This document shows, in pieces, positions 32,159 to 40,297 of a stretch of DNA of 64,000 nucleotides. The DNA comes from Streptomyces typhae (lineage in GTDB: Bacteria > Actinomycetota > Actinomycetes > Streptomycetales > Streptomycetaceae). The stretch covers positions 1 to 64,000 of the forward strand of contig NZ_WPNZ01000029.1 in assembly GCF_009755605.1 (NCBI RefSeq), read 5' to 3'. A program made the translations under genes and the position numbers. The notes beneath the pieces are model-generated. The model had not been told where the DNA came from, did no database searches, and saw only the letters and a program-made list of their open reading frames with translations. Each line of letters opens with the position of its first letter. Position 1 is the first letter of the stretch.

Positions 32159-34048
32159 TTACTTCAGACCGTCACGGATGGCGGTCACCAGCTCGCCATT
32201 GGCGGTGTCGCCGCTGAACTCCCAGAAGAAGGCGCCGCCGAGACCCTGGTCCTTGGCCCAGGTCATCTTGGAGCGGATCGTCGCCGGGGTGTCGTACGAC
32301 CACCAGTTCGTGCCGCAGTGCGCGTACGCGGTGCCCGCGACGGTGCCGTTGGACGGGCAGGAGTTCTTCAGGACCTTGTAGTCCTCGATGCCCGCCTCGT
32401 AGGTGCCGGGCGCGGCGCCGGTCGCGGTGCCGCCCGGCTCCTTCTGGGTGACGCCGGTCCAGCCGCGGCCGTAGAAGCCGATGCCGAGCAGCAGCTTCTT
32501 GGCCGGCACGCCCTTGGCCTTCAGCTTGTTGATCGCGGCGGCGGAGTTGAAGCCCGCCTTCGGGATGCCCGGGTAGTCGGTGAGCGGCGAGTGCGGTGCC
32601 GTCGGACCCTTGGCGTCCCAGCCGCCGAAGAAGTCGTACGTCATCACATTGTACCAGTCGAGGTACTGCGAGGCGCCGCCGTAGTCGGCCGCGTCGATCT
32701 TGCCGCCGTCGGAGCCGTCCGCGGTGATCGCGGCGGTGACCAGGTTGTTGGCGCCGAACTTGTTACGGAACGCCTGCGCCATCGTCTTCATGACGGCCGG
32801 GCCCGAGGTGTCGCAGGTCAGACCGCAGGCGTTGGGGTACTCCCAGTCCAGGTCGATGCCGTCGAAGACATCGGCCCAGCGCGGGTCCTCGACCAGCTTG
32901 TAGCAGGAGTCCGCGAACGCCGCGGGGTTCTTCATGGCGTCACCGAAGCCGCCGGACCAGGTCCAGCCGCCGAACGAGTAGAGAACCTTGATGTGCGGGT
33001 ACTTGGCCTTCAGCTTGCGCAGCTGGTTGAAGTTGCCGCGCAGCGGCTGGTCCCAGGTGTCGGCGACACCGTCGACGGACTGGTCGGCGGTGTAGGCCTT
33101 CTCGTAGTCGGCGTAACCGTCACCGATGGTGCACTTGCCGCCCTGGACGTTGCCGAAGGCGTAGTTGATGTGCGTGATCTTCTCGGCGGAGCCGGAGGTC
33201 ACCAGGTTCTTGACGTGGTAGTTGCGCCCGTAGACGCCCCAGTTGGTGAAGTAGCCGAGGTTCACCTTGGCCGTGGGGTCGGGGCCGGGGCCGTCGCCGC
33301 CCGTGGTGCGCACCTTCACCGAGTCGCTCACGGGACCGGTCTGGTCCGCGGTGTCGCGGGCCTGGACGCTGTACGAGTAGTCGGTGCCCTTGGTGAGCCC
33401 GGAGTCCGCGTACGAGGTGCCGGTCACCGTCGCGACCTTGGAACCGTCGCGCAGGACGTCGTAGTTCTTGATGCCCTTGTCGTCCGTGGCCGCTTTCCAG
33501 CTCAGCTTCACCGAGGTGTCGGTGATGTCCGAGGCGGTCGGGGTGCCGGGGGCGGAGGGCGCGCTGTCGCCGGGCTGGCCGCCGCCGTCACAGCTCTCGC
33601 CGTTGAGCGAACAGTTGGAGGGGGAGCCCGATCCGGAGCCGTTGAACCCGAAGGAGATGGAGGCGCCGGGGGCCAGCGAGCCGTTCCAGCTGAGGTTCTT
33701 GGCGGTCCACTTGGTGCCCGAGTTGGTGACCGTCGCGTCCCACGCCGAGGTCACCTTGGTGCCGGAGGGGTACTCCCACTCGACGGTCCAGGAGCTGAGA
33801 GCGGTGGTGCCGGTGTTCTTGATGGTCCACTTGGCCCCGAAGCCGGAACCCCAGTCCTGGGTCTTCTCGTAGGTGGCCGTGGCGCCGGCGGCGGCCTTCG
33901 GTGCGGACTGCGCGGTGCGCGCGGCGTCGGCGGCGCGCTCCGGTGCCGCCTCGGCGGAGCCGCCGAGGGCGACGAGGGTGGCAAGGGGCAGCAGCAGGGT
34001 GGTGATCCCGGCTGTCAGCCGATGTCTGGGCCTGTGTCTGACGCGCAA
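32159..34048 (-). CDS. Secreted GH18 chitinase with CBM2 and FnIII domains
   Basis: 629 residues. Signal peptide (about 1-32, LTAGITTLLLPLATLVALGG, then AEA). The carbohydrate-binding module CBM2 is at about 45-145 (YEKTQDWGSGFGAKWTIKNT). A fibronectin type III domain is at about 155-245. The GH18 barrel runs from about 258 to the end, with catalytic motif DGIDLDWE at 396-403 (acid E403). It hydrolyses chitin outside the cell. The start is TTG 34048 six bases after GAGGAG, directly opening the signal peptide. The promoter has DasR-type repeats. Confidence 0.93.
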   Translation of the reverse strand: MRVRHRPRHRLTAGITTLLLPLATLVALGGSAEAAPERAADAARTAQSAPKAAAGATATYEKTQDWGSGFGAKWTIKNTGTTALSSWTVEWEYPSGTKVTSAWDATVTNSGTKWTAKNLSWNGSLAPGASISFGFNGSGSGSPSNCSLNGESCDGGGQPGDSAPSAPGTPTASDITDTSVKLSWKAATDDKGIKNYDVLRDGSKVATVTGTSYADSGLTKGTDYSYSVQARDTADQTGPVSDSVKVRTTGGDGPGPDPTAKVNLGYFTNWGVYGRNYHVKNLVTSGSAEKITHINYAFGNVQGGKCTIGDGYADYEKAYTADQSVDGVADTWDQPLRGNFNQLRKLKAKYPHIKVLYSFGGWTWSGGFGDAMKNPAAFADSCYKLVEDPRWADVFDGIDLDWEYPNACGLTCDTSGPAVMKTMAQAFRNKFGANNLVTAAITADGSDGGKIDAADYGGASQYLDWYNVMTYDFFGGWDAKGPTAPHSPLTDYPGIPKAGFNSAAAINKLKAKGVPAKKLLLGIGFYGRGWTGVTQKEPGGTATGAAPGTYEAGIEDYKVLKNSCPSNGTVAGTAYAHCGTNWWSYDTPATIRSKMTWAKDQGLGGAFFWEFSGDTANGELVTAIRDGLK

Positions 34049-34149
34049 GGGGTGCTCCTCGGTCGAGTTCCGGGGTGGGTGTGCCCTGCGACGCCCGTGA
34101 GCACTGTGTGCACTTTGTGTGCATGTCATGTACCCACCGCAGTGAGGTG

Positions 34150-34183
34150 AGAGTAGGAAAGGTCTGGACCATAGGTCAAGACC
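34150..34183 (-). promoter_or_regulatory. Chitinase promoter with two DasR-like repeats
   Basis: On the minus strand GGTCTTGACC (34183-34174) and GGTCCAGACC (34170-34161) are direct copies of a palindromic unit close to the DasR-responsive consensus TGGTCTAGACCA. TTGACC (34179-34174) inside the first copy and TACTCT (34155-34150) form -35 and -10 boxes 18 bp apart. The second repeat fills the spacer, so a bound repressor would block polymerase. Confidence 0.8.
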
Positions 34184-34289
34184 TTTCACTGGCCCCTGGG
34201 CCTTGAGCGGGGGGTGCCCCCGGTGGGCGGTGGTTGTCGCCCTGCGGGCGTGTGGCCAAGCTTCGGGCGGGGGCGAATCGCCCTGCGGG

Positions 34290-34317
34290 CTCGTCCTCAA
34301 ACGCCGGACGGGCTGAA
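34290..34317 (-). repeat. Dispersed 28-bp intergenic repeat, copy 2
   Basis: This is an exact inverse of 20502-20529. It lies between the chitinase promoter and the end of the response-regulator gene; the rest of this 313-bp gap shows nothing else. Confidence 0.85.
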
Positions 34318-34361
34318 TTCGTCGCCGTCAGGGGTGGTCCTACCGCTCGCCTGACGGTGGC

Positions 34362-35009
34362 TCAAACTCCCAGCTCCTGGGCCAGAACCGCCGCCTGTAC
34401 ACGGCTGCGCAGTTCTAACTTGCCCAGAAGTCGGCTCACATGGGTCTTGACCGTCGCCTCCGCCATGTCCAGGTGAGCGGCGATCTCCGCGTTGGACAGG
34501 CCCTGGCCGAGGGCAGCGAGGACTTCGCGTTCGCGGCGGGTGAGGGCGTCGAGGACGGACGGGTCGGGGGCGTTCGCGGACCGCACGGGCCGCGGCGCGG
34601 CGAACTCGGCGATCAGCCTGCGGGTGACGGCGGGCGCGATCAGGCCCTCGCCGCGGGCGACCGTGCGCACCGCCTCCAGGAGGTCCCGCGCCTCGGTGTT
34701 CTTCAGGAGGAAGCCGGACGCGCCCGCGCGCAGCGCCCCGAAGACGTACTCGTCGAGGTCGAACGTGGTGAGCACGAGCACGTCCGCGAGATTCTCGGCC
34801 ACCACCTGGCGGGTCGCGGAGACGCCGTCGAGGCGCGGCATCTGTACGTCCATCAGGACCAGGTCGGGCCGCAGCTCCCGGGCGAGGGCGACCGCACGCT
34901 CGCCGTCCGCGGCCTCCCCGACGACCTCGATGTCGGGCGCGCTGCGCAGGATCAGGACCAGGCCCGCCCGCACGGCGGTCTGGTCCTCGGCGACGAGCAC
35001 GCGGATCAT
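34362..35009 (-). CDS. NarL/LuxR-type response regulator
   Basis: 215 residues. The receiver domain has D54 as phosphoacceptor (LVLMDVQMP), VLTTFD and the FLLKN lysine. The LuxR-type helix-turn-helix is at about 150-212 (LTRREREVLAALGQGLSNAEI, split over 150-170, then ATVKTHVSRLL). Its ATG overlaps the kinase stop by 4 bp (ATGA), so it is co-translated with its kinase. The target genes are unknown; the chitinase next to it is a possibility but carries its own DasR-type sites. Confidence 0.93.
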   Translation of the reverse strand: MIRVLVAEDQTAVRAGLVLILRSAPDIEVVGEAADGERAVALARELRPDLVLMDVQMPRLDGVSATRQVVAENLADVLVLTTFDLDEYVFGALRAGASGFLLKNTEARDLLEAVRTVARGEGLIAPAVTRRLIAEFAAPRPVRSANAPDPSVLDALTRREREVLAALGQGLSNAEIAAHLDMAEATVKTHVSRLLGKLELRSRVQAAVLAQELGV

Positions 35010-36208
35010 TCGGGGGCTCCTTGGTCCTTGGGGTCGACGGGCAGACGGGCCTCGACCCGCCAGACTTTCGCGCCGGGCAGCGCCGGATGCGGCTCGGGGC
35101 CGGACTCGAAGGTGCCGCCGAGCAGCGCGGCCCGCTCCTCCATGCCGACCAGACCGGCACCGGAACCCGGTGCGCGCGGCCCGCGCGAGTCGCCGTACGG
35201 GCTGGTCACGCCGATGCACAGGGCCGTGGGCCGCCGGGTGAGGGTCACCGTGACCCGGCCGGGCGTCGCGTGCTTGAGGGCGTTGGTGAGGGACTCCTGG
35301 ACGATGCGGTACGCGGCGAGCCCGACCGGCGCCGGGAGCGGGTCGTCGTCCGCGGCGCGGGTGTCGTCGAGGCGGACGTCCAGACCATTGGTACGGGCGT
35401 TCTCCACGAGGGAGCCGAGGCCGTCCAGGGTGGGCGCCGCGGCGGGCTCCAGGTCGCCGCTGGAGTCCCGCAGGATGCCGATGAGGCGGCGCATCTCGGC
35501 CAGCCCCTCGACGCTGTTCTCGCGGATGACGGTGAGCGCCTGCCTGGTCGTGCCCGGGTCGTCGAGGGACAGCGCGGCCGTGGAGTGGATGGCGATAGCC
35601 GACAGGTGGTTGGCGACCATGTCGTGCAGCTCCCTGGCCATGCGCGCCCGCTCGGCCGTGACTGCCTGGGCGCGGTCCACCTCGGCGAGCAGCGCGGTCT
35701 GCTCGGCGCGCAGCCGGGCCGTGTCGGCGGCATCCCGGTGGTTGCGGACGAGAACGCCCGTGGTGGCGGGCGTGAGCGACACCAGGGCGGTGACGGCGCC
35801 GACCAGGATGGCCTCCGGCTCCCGGAACCAGGCAAGGAGGCCGACGGTCACGGCCACCGTGATCAGCCCCGTGGTGACCGGGATGCGCCGGGCCGCGGCG
35901 GGCGTGCCGTACACCACGGCCGCGTACACGAGGTCCGTGAACATCACCACGGTCGCCAGATTGCCCGTGGTGAACTGGTCCGCGATCAGCGCGAACGTGC
36001 CCGCGACAAGGGCGAACCGCGGGGCCGTGCGGCGCGTCAGCTCCAGACCCGCCATGACGAACAGCGGCAGCAGCGCCCAGCCGTGTCCCAACGGCCGGTC
36101 CTGCTGCATGTGCAGACCGAGGGCCCACAGCGCGAGACCGCTGAGCAGGCTGGCCACACAGATGCGGACGTCGACGACGTCCGGGCGGCGGGGGAGCGGC
36201 AGCGGCAT
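35006..36208 (-). CDS. NarL-type sensor histidine kinase
   Basis: 400 residues. Several membrane helices occupy residues 15-145 with little extracellular loop, suggesting intramembrane sensing. The HisKA_3 motif RMARELHDMVANHLSAI gives phosphorylated H195. The ATPase domain shows IVQESLTNALKHA and the G box GSGAGLVGMEERAALLGG. ATG 36208 is chosen at the hydrophilic MPLPLPRR; ATG 36271 and GTG 36289 upstream are possible alternatives. Confidence 0.9.
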   Translation of the reverse strand: MPLPLPRRPDVVDVRICVASLLSGLALWALGLHMQQDRPLGHGWALLPLFVMAGLELTRRTAPRFALVAGTFALIADQFTTGNLATVVMFTDLVYAAVVYGTPAAARRIPVTTGLITVAVTVGLLAWFREPEAILVGAVTALVSLTPATTGVLVRNHRDAADTARLRAEQTALLAEVDRAQAVTAERARMARELHDMVANHLSAIAIHSTAALSLDDPGTTRQALTVIRENSVEGLAEMRRLIGILRDSSGDLEPAAAPTLDGLGSLVENARTNGLDVRLDDTRAADDDPLPAPVGLAAYRIVQESLTNALKHATPGRVTVTLTRRPTALCIGVTSPYGDSRGPRAPGSGAGLVGMEERAALLGGTFESGPEPHPALPGAKVWRVEARLPVDPKDQGAPE

Positions 36209-36395
36209 GACTCCATCCAACACGGGACGGCGCCGGCTGACCTCCCTACGGGGAGTGAAGCGCCGGTACATCGAAGGATGCAGCCGCACCTCGTCACTGG
36301 CGACGACGATCGGCGGCCTTCCCGGCGGGAGCCTGGAGAGGTACCGGCGAACAGGAGGGCCGGTCCTCCGGGGCCGGTGTCAGGAGGAACGAGCC

Positions 36396-36980
36396 GTGAT
36401 CGTCACACTGATCATCATCTGCGAGGTCGGCTTCTGGGTGCTGCTCGCCGCGGGCCTCGCCACCCGCTATCTGCTGAAGATGCCGCGGCTGGGGCTCGCC
36501 ATCCTGCTCTGCGAGCCCCTGCTCGAAGTCCTGCTCCTCGTGGTCACCGCCGTCGACCTGAAGAACGGCGCCGACCCGAGCTGGAAGCACGGCCTGGCCG
36601 CCGTGTACATCGGCTACACCGTGGGCCACGGCCACCGCACCGTGAAGTGGCTCGACGGGCACGCGGCGCACCGCTTCAACGGCACCCCGGTGCCGCGCCC
36701 GCCGCGCCACGGCTGGCCGCGCGCCCGGCACGAGGGCGAGGTCTGGCTCGGCACCCTCGTCGCGGCGGCCGTCGCCTCCGGCCTGCTGCTCCTCGCCAAG
36801 TGGTACGTCGACGACCCGGGCCGCACCGGGTCCCTCGACTCCTGGATGTACACCGCGTGGCGCGCGGCGGGCATCCACGGTCTGATCGCGCTGAGCTACA
36901 CGCTGTTCCCGAAGCGCGTTCCGGCCCCGGGCCCGGGGGAGCGGGACGACGAGCGCCCCCGGGACCTCACGAAGCTCTAG
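36396..36980 (+). CDS. Small integral membrane protein
   Basis: 194 residues with four predicted helices (about 2-24, 31-52, 107-131 and 150-170) and a basic, His-rich cytoplasmic loop (GHGHRTVKWLDGHAAHRF). No family could be named. GTG 36396 follows AGGAGG. The gene is divergent from the two-component pair and converges with the adenosyltransferase gene. Confidence 0.8.
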   Translation: MIVTLIIICEVGFWVLLAAGLATRYLLKMPRLGLAILLCEPLLEVLLLVVTAVDLKNGADPSWKHGLAAVYIGYTVGHGHRTVKWLDGHAAHRFNGTPVPRPPRHGWPRARHEGEVWLGTLVAAAVASGLLLLAKWYVDDPGRTGSLDSWMYTAWRAAGIHGLIALSYTLFPKRVPAPGPGERDDERPRDLTKL

Positions 36981-37001
36981 CGGACCCGCCGGAGCGGACG
37001 G

Positions 37002-37601
37002 TCAGCGCTCGCCGCCCGGCACCCACAGCACGTCTCCGACCTCCTTGTTCGCCGTACGGGCGAGAATGAACAGGAGGTCGGAGAGGCGGTTGAGATAGGT
37101 CGCGGTGAGGGCGTTCATGGTGCCTGACGACTCGCCCTCCGGCCCGCTGGTGCCGTGCGCTTCGAACGCCGCCCACGTGGACCGCTCGGCCCGCCGCACC
37201 ACCGTGCACGCCTGGTGCAGCAGTGCCGCGCCCGGCGTGCCGCCCGGCAGGATGAAGCTGCGCAGCTTCTCCAGGTCCTCGTTGAAGCGGTCGCAGTCCG
37301 CCTCCAGCTTGTCGACGTAGGACTGCTCGACCCGCAGCGGCGGGTACTCCGGGTTCGCCACGACCGGAGTGCACAGGTCCGCGCCCACGTCGAAGAGGTC
37401 GTTCTGGACCCGGGTGAGGACCTTGACGACGTCCGCTTCGAGGCCGCCGAGTGCGATCGCCGTGCCGATCGCGGCGTTCGCCTCGTTCGCGTCCGCGTAC
37501 GCGGCGATGCGCAGGTCGGTCTTGGCCGTCCTGCTCATGTCGCCGAGGGCGGTGGTGCCCCGGTCGCCGGTGCGTGTGTAGATGCGTGTCAGATTGACCA
37601 T
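37002..37601 (-). CDS. Cob(I)alamin adenosyltransferase, PduO type
   Basis: 199 residues. It transfers the adenosyl group of ATP to cob(I)alamin to make coenzyme B12. The ATP-binding N-terminus reads TRIYTRTGDRGTTALGD, and the trimer helices include DANEANAAIGTAIALGG and LRSFILPGG. It fits with the methylmalonyl-CoA genes near 57-60 kb, which need adenosylcobalamin. The start at 37601 matches the family. Confidence 0.93.
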   Translation of the reverse strand: MVNLTRIYTRTGDRGTTALGDMSRTAKTDLRIAAYADANEANAAIGTAIALGGLEADVVKVLTRVQNDLFDVGADLCTPVVANPEYPPLRVEQSYVDKLEADCDRFNEDLEKLRSFILPGGTPGAALLHQACTVVRRAERSTWAAFEAHGTSGPEGESSGTMNALTATYLNRLSDLLFILARTANKEVGDVLWVPGGER

Positions 37602-37636
37602 GGGACCAGCGTAGTAACCCCCGTAAGGGGTTTTTC

Positions 37637-37728
37637 AGGGGCGCGGGGAACTGCGCGCTCAGCTCAGGAAAAGCCGCAGACGCGTCTGCGGCTCGTCGCG
37701 CGCTGAGCGCGCAGTTCCCCGCGCCCCT
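37637..37728. terminator. Nested palindrome between ABC permease and adenosyltransferase genes
   Basis: The outer arms (37637-37662 and 37703-37728) are perfect over 26 bp, and an inner hairpin (37672-37680 and 37685-37693) fills the loop. The outer arm ends at the stop codon of the permease gene. The arm sequence AGGGGCGCGGGGAACTGCGC is, from memory, a frequent Streptomyces intergenic repeat. Confidence 0.85.
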
Positions 37729-38474
37729 TACGGGGCGCTTCGGTACGCCCGGGTGCCCACGGTCACCGCCAGTGCCGTGAAGCCGGCGGCGACCAGCGCC
37801 CCGTACAGCATGGCGGAGGTCGCGTACGAGCCCACGTACGCGTCCCGTACCGCGTCCACCAGGTAGCGGAACGGCACGAAGTGCGAGAGCACGTCGAGCC
37901 AGCCGGGGGCGAGCGCCATCGGGAGCATCAGGCCGGACAGGAGCATGGAGGGCATGGTGAGGGCGTTGACCGTCGGGCCGAACGACTGCGGGGTGTCGAT
38001 CCGCAGCGCGAGGGCGTACGACAGCGAGGCGAGGGCGCAGCTCAGCAGCGACACGAAGACGAAGCCCAGCAGGATCCCGGCGAGCGGCGCACGCAGGCCC
38101 ATGACCAGCGCGGCGAGCACGAGCAGGACCGACTGGAGCACGAAGAGGGCGACGTCCCGCAGCAGCCGCCCGAGCAGCAGCGCGGCCCGGCTCACCGGGG
38201 TCACGCGCAGCCGCTCCACCACGCCCCAGTTGTTCTCCATGATGAGGGCGAAACCGCTGAAGGACGCGCCGAACAGGCTGAGCTGGAGCAGCAGGCCCGG
38301 CACCAGGACCTGCCAGGAGTCGCCGCTCCGGCCCAGGGGCAGGTCGGTGAGCAGCGGCCCGAAGAAGAGCAGGTAGAGGAGGGGCATCAGGGTCCCGAAG
38401 AGCATCTGGAACTTCGAGCGCAGGGTCTGGCGGGCGTAGCGCCGGAACAGCAGCGCGGTGTCGTGCACGAGCAT
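37728..38474 (-). CDS. ABC-2 type exporter permease
   Basis: 248 residues with six membrane helices and the ABC-2 signature region between helices (NNWGVVERLRVTPVSRAALLLG; the motif spans about residues 82-103). The C-terminal loop FVPFRYLVDAVRDAYVG is typical of the DrrB family. It pairs with the ATPase upstream and is likely a drug or lipid exporter. ATG 38474 follows GAGGA. Possible starts further upstream would encode low-complexity Arg/Pro sequence and are rejected. Confidence 0.92.
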   Translation of the reverse strand: MLVHDTALLFRRYARQTLRSKFQMLFGTLMPLLYLLFFGPLLTDLPLGRSGDSWQVLVPGLLLQLSLFGASFSGFALIMENNWGVVERLRVTPVSRAALLLGRLLRDVALFVLQSVLLVLAALVMGLRAPLAGILLGFVFVSLLSCALASLSYALALRIDTPQSFGPTVNALTMPSMLLSGLMLPMALAPGWLDVLSHFVPFRYLVDAVRDAYVGSYATSAMLYGALVAAGFTALAVTVGTRAYRSAP

Positions 38475-38546
38475 GGCGGGGTCCTCGGGGTGGCAGCCGT
38501 CGGGCGGCGGCGGGTGCGGGCGGCGGGTGCGGTCGATCACGGGTGT

Positions 38547-38602
38547 GGGCGTCGGCGGTTCAGACGGCGACAGGGACGGGCGTCGGCGGTTCAGACGGCG
38601 AC
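38547..38602. repeat. 31-bp tandem duplication at the ATPase stop codon
   Basis: The 25-bp segment starting GGGCGTCGGCGGTTCAGACG occurs at 38547-38571 and 38578-38602. The second copy contains the ATPase stop (38591-38593); the first lies after the stop as a relic. Confidence 0.85.
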
Positions 38603-39373
38603 GGGGGCTGCGTCGGCGGGTGCGGGGGCGCGGCCGGTGATGGCGAGGAAGGCGTCCTGGAGCGAGGCGCCGGGCGACCCGGCGTACTTCTGCTTGAGCG
38701 CCGCGGGGGTGCCCTCCGCGGCGACCACGCCCGCGTCCACGACGACGATCCGGTCCGCGAGGGCGTCGGCCTCGTCCAGGTAGTGGGTGGTGAGGAAGAC
38801 GGTCGTGCCGTGGGTGTCGCGCAGCCCGCGGACCAGCTGCCACAGATCGGCCCTGCTGCCCGGGTCGAGCCCGGTCGTCGGCTCGTCCAGGAACAGCACG
38901 TCGGGGCGGTGGACGAGGCCGAGGGCGAGGTCGAGCCTGCGCCGCTGGCCCCCGGAGAGCGCGGGCGTCCTGCGGTCGAGCAGCTCGGTGAGGCCGAGTT
39001 CCGCGGCCACCTCGGCGGTGCGGGCGACCGCGTCGGCCCTGGACAGGCCGTAGAGCCTGCCCTGGAGGACGAGTTCGTCGCGCACGGACTCCTGCGGGTC
39101 GACGCCGCCGGACTGGGCGACGTACCCGATCCTGCGGCGCACGGCCGCCGGGTCCGCGCGCAGGTCGAAGCCCGCGACCGTGGCCGCGCCGCCGGTGGGC
39201 GGGAGCAGCGTCGTGAGCATGCGCAGGGTCGTCGTCTTGCCCGCGCCGTTGGGTCCGAGGAAGCCGAGGATCTCGCCCGGGGAGACGCTCAGGTCGATGC
39301 CGCGGACGGCCTCGACGGGCCCTGCCTTGGTCGTGAACGTCTTGGCGAGACCGGCCGTGCTGATGATTGCCAT
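38591..39373 (-). CDS. ABC exporter ATP-binding protein (DrrA-like)
   Basis: 260 residues. Walker A is GPNGAGKTTTLRML, the signature is LSGGQRRRLDLALGL, Walker B is VLFLDEPTTGLD, and the H-loop is FLTTHYLDEAD. The C-terminal EGTPAALKQKYAG is the DrrA-type extension. ATG 39373 starts the family N-terminus (MAIISTAGLAKTF). It is divergent from a TetR regulator and forms an operon with the permease 116 bp downstream. Confidence 0.95.
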   Translation of the reverse strand: MAIISTAGLAKTFTTKAGPVEAVRGIDLSVSPGEILGFLGPNGAGKTTTLRMLTTLLPPTGGAATVAGFDLRADPAAVRRRIGYVAQSGGVDPQESVRDELVLQGRLYGLSRADAVARTAEVAAELGLTELLDRRTPALSGGQRRRLDLALGLVHRPDVLFLDEPTTGLDPGSRADLWQLVRGLRDTHGTTVFLTTHYLDEADALADRIVVVDAGVVAAEGTPAALKQKYAGSPGASLQDAFLAITGRAPAPADAAPVAV

Positions 39374-39488
39374 GGAGACCACAAAAACAGAGTCGCTGAA
39401 ATTTTGCAACGAGCCCAAGTTTTCATGGAGGCCAGCGAAGTTACGATGGGGCCATGACCGAGGGAACCCATGAGTGAGGGGCCGATCC

Positions 39489-40127
39489 ATGGCTGAAGGG
39501 CTGCGGGAGCGCAAGAAGCGGCAGACCAAGCAGCGGATCTCGGACATCGCGACCGGTCTGTTCCTGGAGCACGGGTTCGTCACCGTGACCATCGCGGAGA
39601 TCGCCGACGCCGCGGACGTCTCGGTCAACACGGTCTACAACTACTTCCCGGCCAAGGAGGACCTGTTCCTCGACCGCGGCCTGGAGATGACCGACCGGCT
39701 CTCCCGGTGGGTGCGCGGCCGCCGGGCGGGGGAGTCCGCCGCCGACGCCGTCCTGCGCGAGCTGCGCACCCTGGTCGAGAGCGTCTCGCCGACTGTCGGG
39801 CTCTTCGAGGGCTACGCCGACTTCATGAAGGTCATCACGGATTCGCACGCCCTGCGCTCCCGCCTGTGGGCTTTGCAGCAGGAGAGCCGGCAGGACCTGG
39901 AGGCCACCCTGCGCGAGGAGGCGGGGGCCGACCCGAGCCACCTCCCCGAACTCGTCGCGGGCCAGATCAGCTGGGCCTACGGCACCGTCTTCGGCTGGAT
40001 CGGCGCCGAGATGGTCAAGCGCAGGCCCCCGCGGGAGGTCTCCCGCGAGGCCTTGGTCCTGCTCGACGAAATGGAGGAGCTGCTCGGCGAGCAGGTCCTC
40101 AACTACGGGACCCGCGCGACCGCCTGA
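39489..40127 (+). CDS. TetR-family regulator
   Basis: 212 residues. The N-terminal helix-turn-helix (ATGLFLEHGFVTVTIAEIAD followed by VSVNTVYNYFPAKEDLF) is followed by an all-helical ligand domain. It is divergent from the ABC exporter and likely represses it. The 115-bp gap has TGAAA and TTTCA inverted arms near 39398-39422 as a possible operator. ATG 39489 has GAGGGG seven bases upstream; GTG 39474 is an alternative. Confidence 0.92.
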   Translation: MAEGLRERKKRQTKQRISDIATGLFLEHGFVTVTIAEIADAADVSVNTVYNYFPAKEDLFLDRGLEMTDRLSRWVRGRRAGESAADAVLRELRTLVESVSPTVGLFEGYADFMKVITDSHALRSRLWALQQESRQDLEATLREEAGADPSHLPELVAGQISWAYGTVFGWIGAEMVKRRPPREVSREALVLLDEMEELLGEQVLNYGTRATA

Positions 40128-40216
40128 CGCCCCGAAGGGCGGACCTGTCCACCGCCCGGTGTGATGTCCGTCAAAGGGGACGTGGCGTGCGTCTCTTACC
40201 CGCCCCATGAGCGGCT

Positions 40217-40270
40217 GTGAGCGCTAGTGTCCGGACCGGAGCGAAACGTAAACAGCGTGTAAGCGCTCAC
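40217..40270 (+). repeat. Inverted repeat before the dehydrogenase gene
   Basis: GTGAGCGCT (40217-40225) and AGCGCTCAC (40262-40270) are perfect inverted copies 36 bp apart, with a TAGTGT -10-like box starting in the left arm. It may be an operator pair or a leader hairpin. Confidence 0.5.
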
Positions 40271-40297
40271 TCGTACGCAGGCAAGGGGAGTCGTAAC

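Noticed and set aside
37602..37636. Cobalamin riboswitch upstream of the adenosyltransferase
   Set aside because: The region is too short before the palindrome and has no B12-box-like sequence.
38475..38843. N-terminal extension of the ABC permease
   Set aside because: It is Arg/Pro low-complexity sequence overlapping the ATPase gene; ATG 38474 fits the family.
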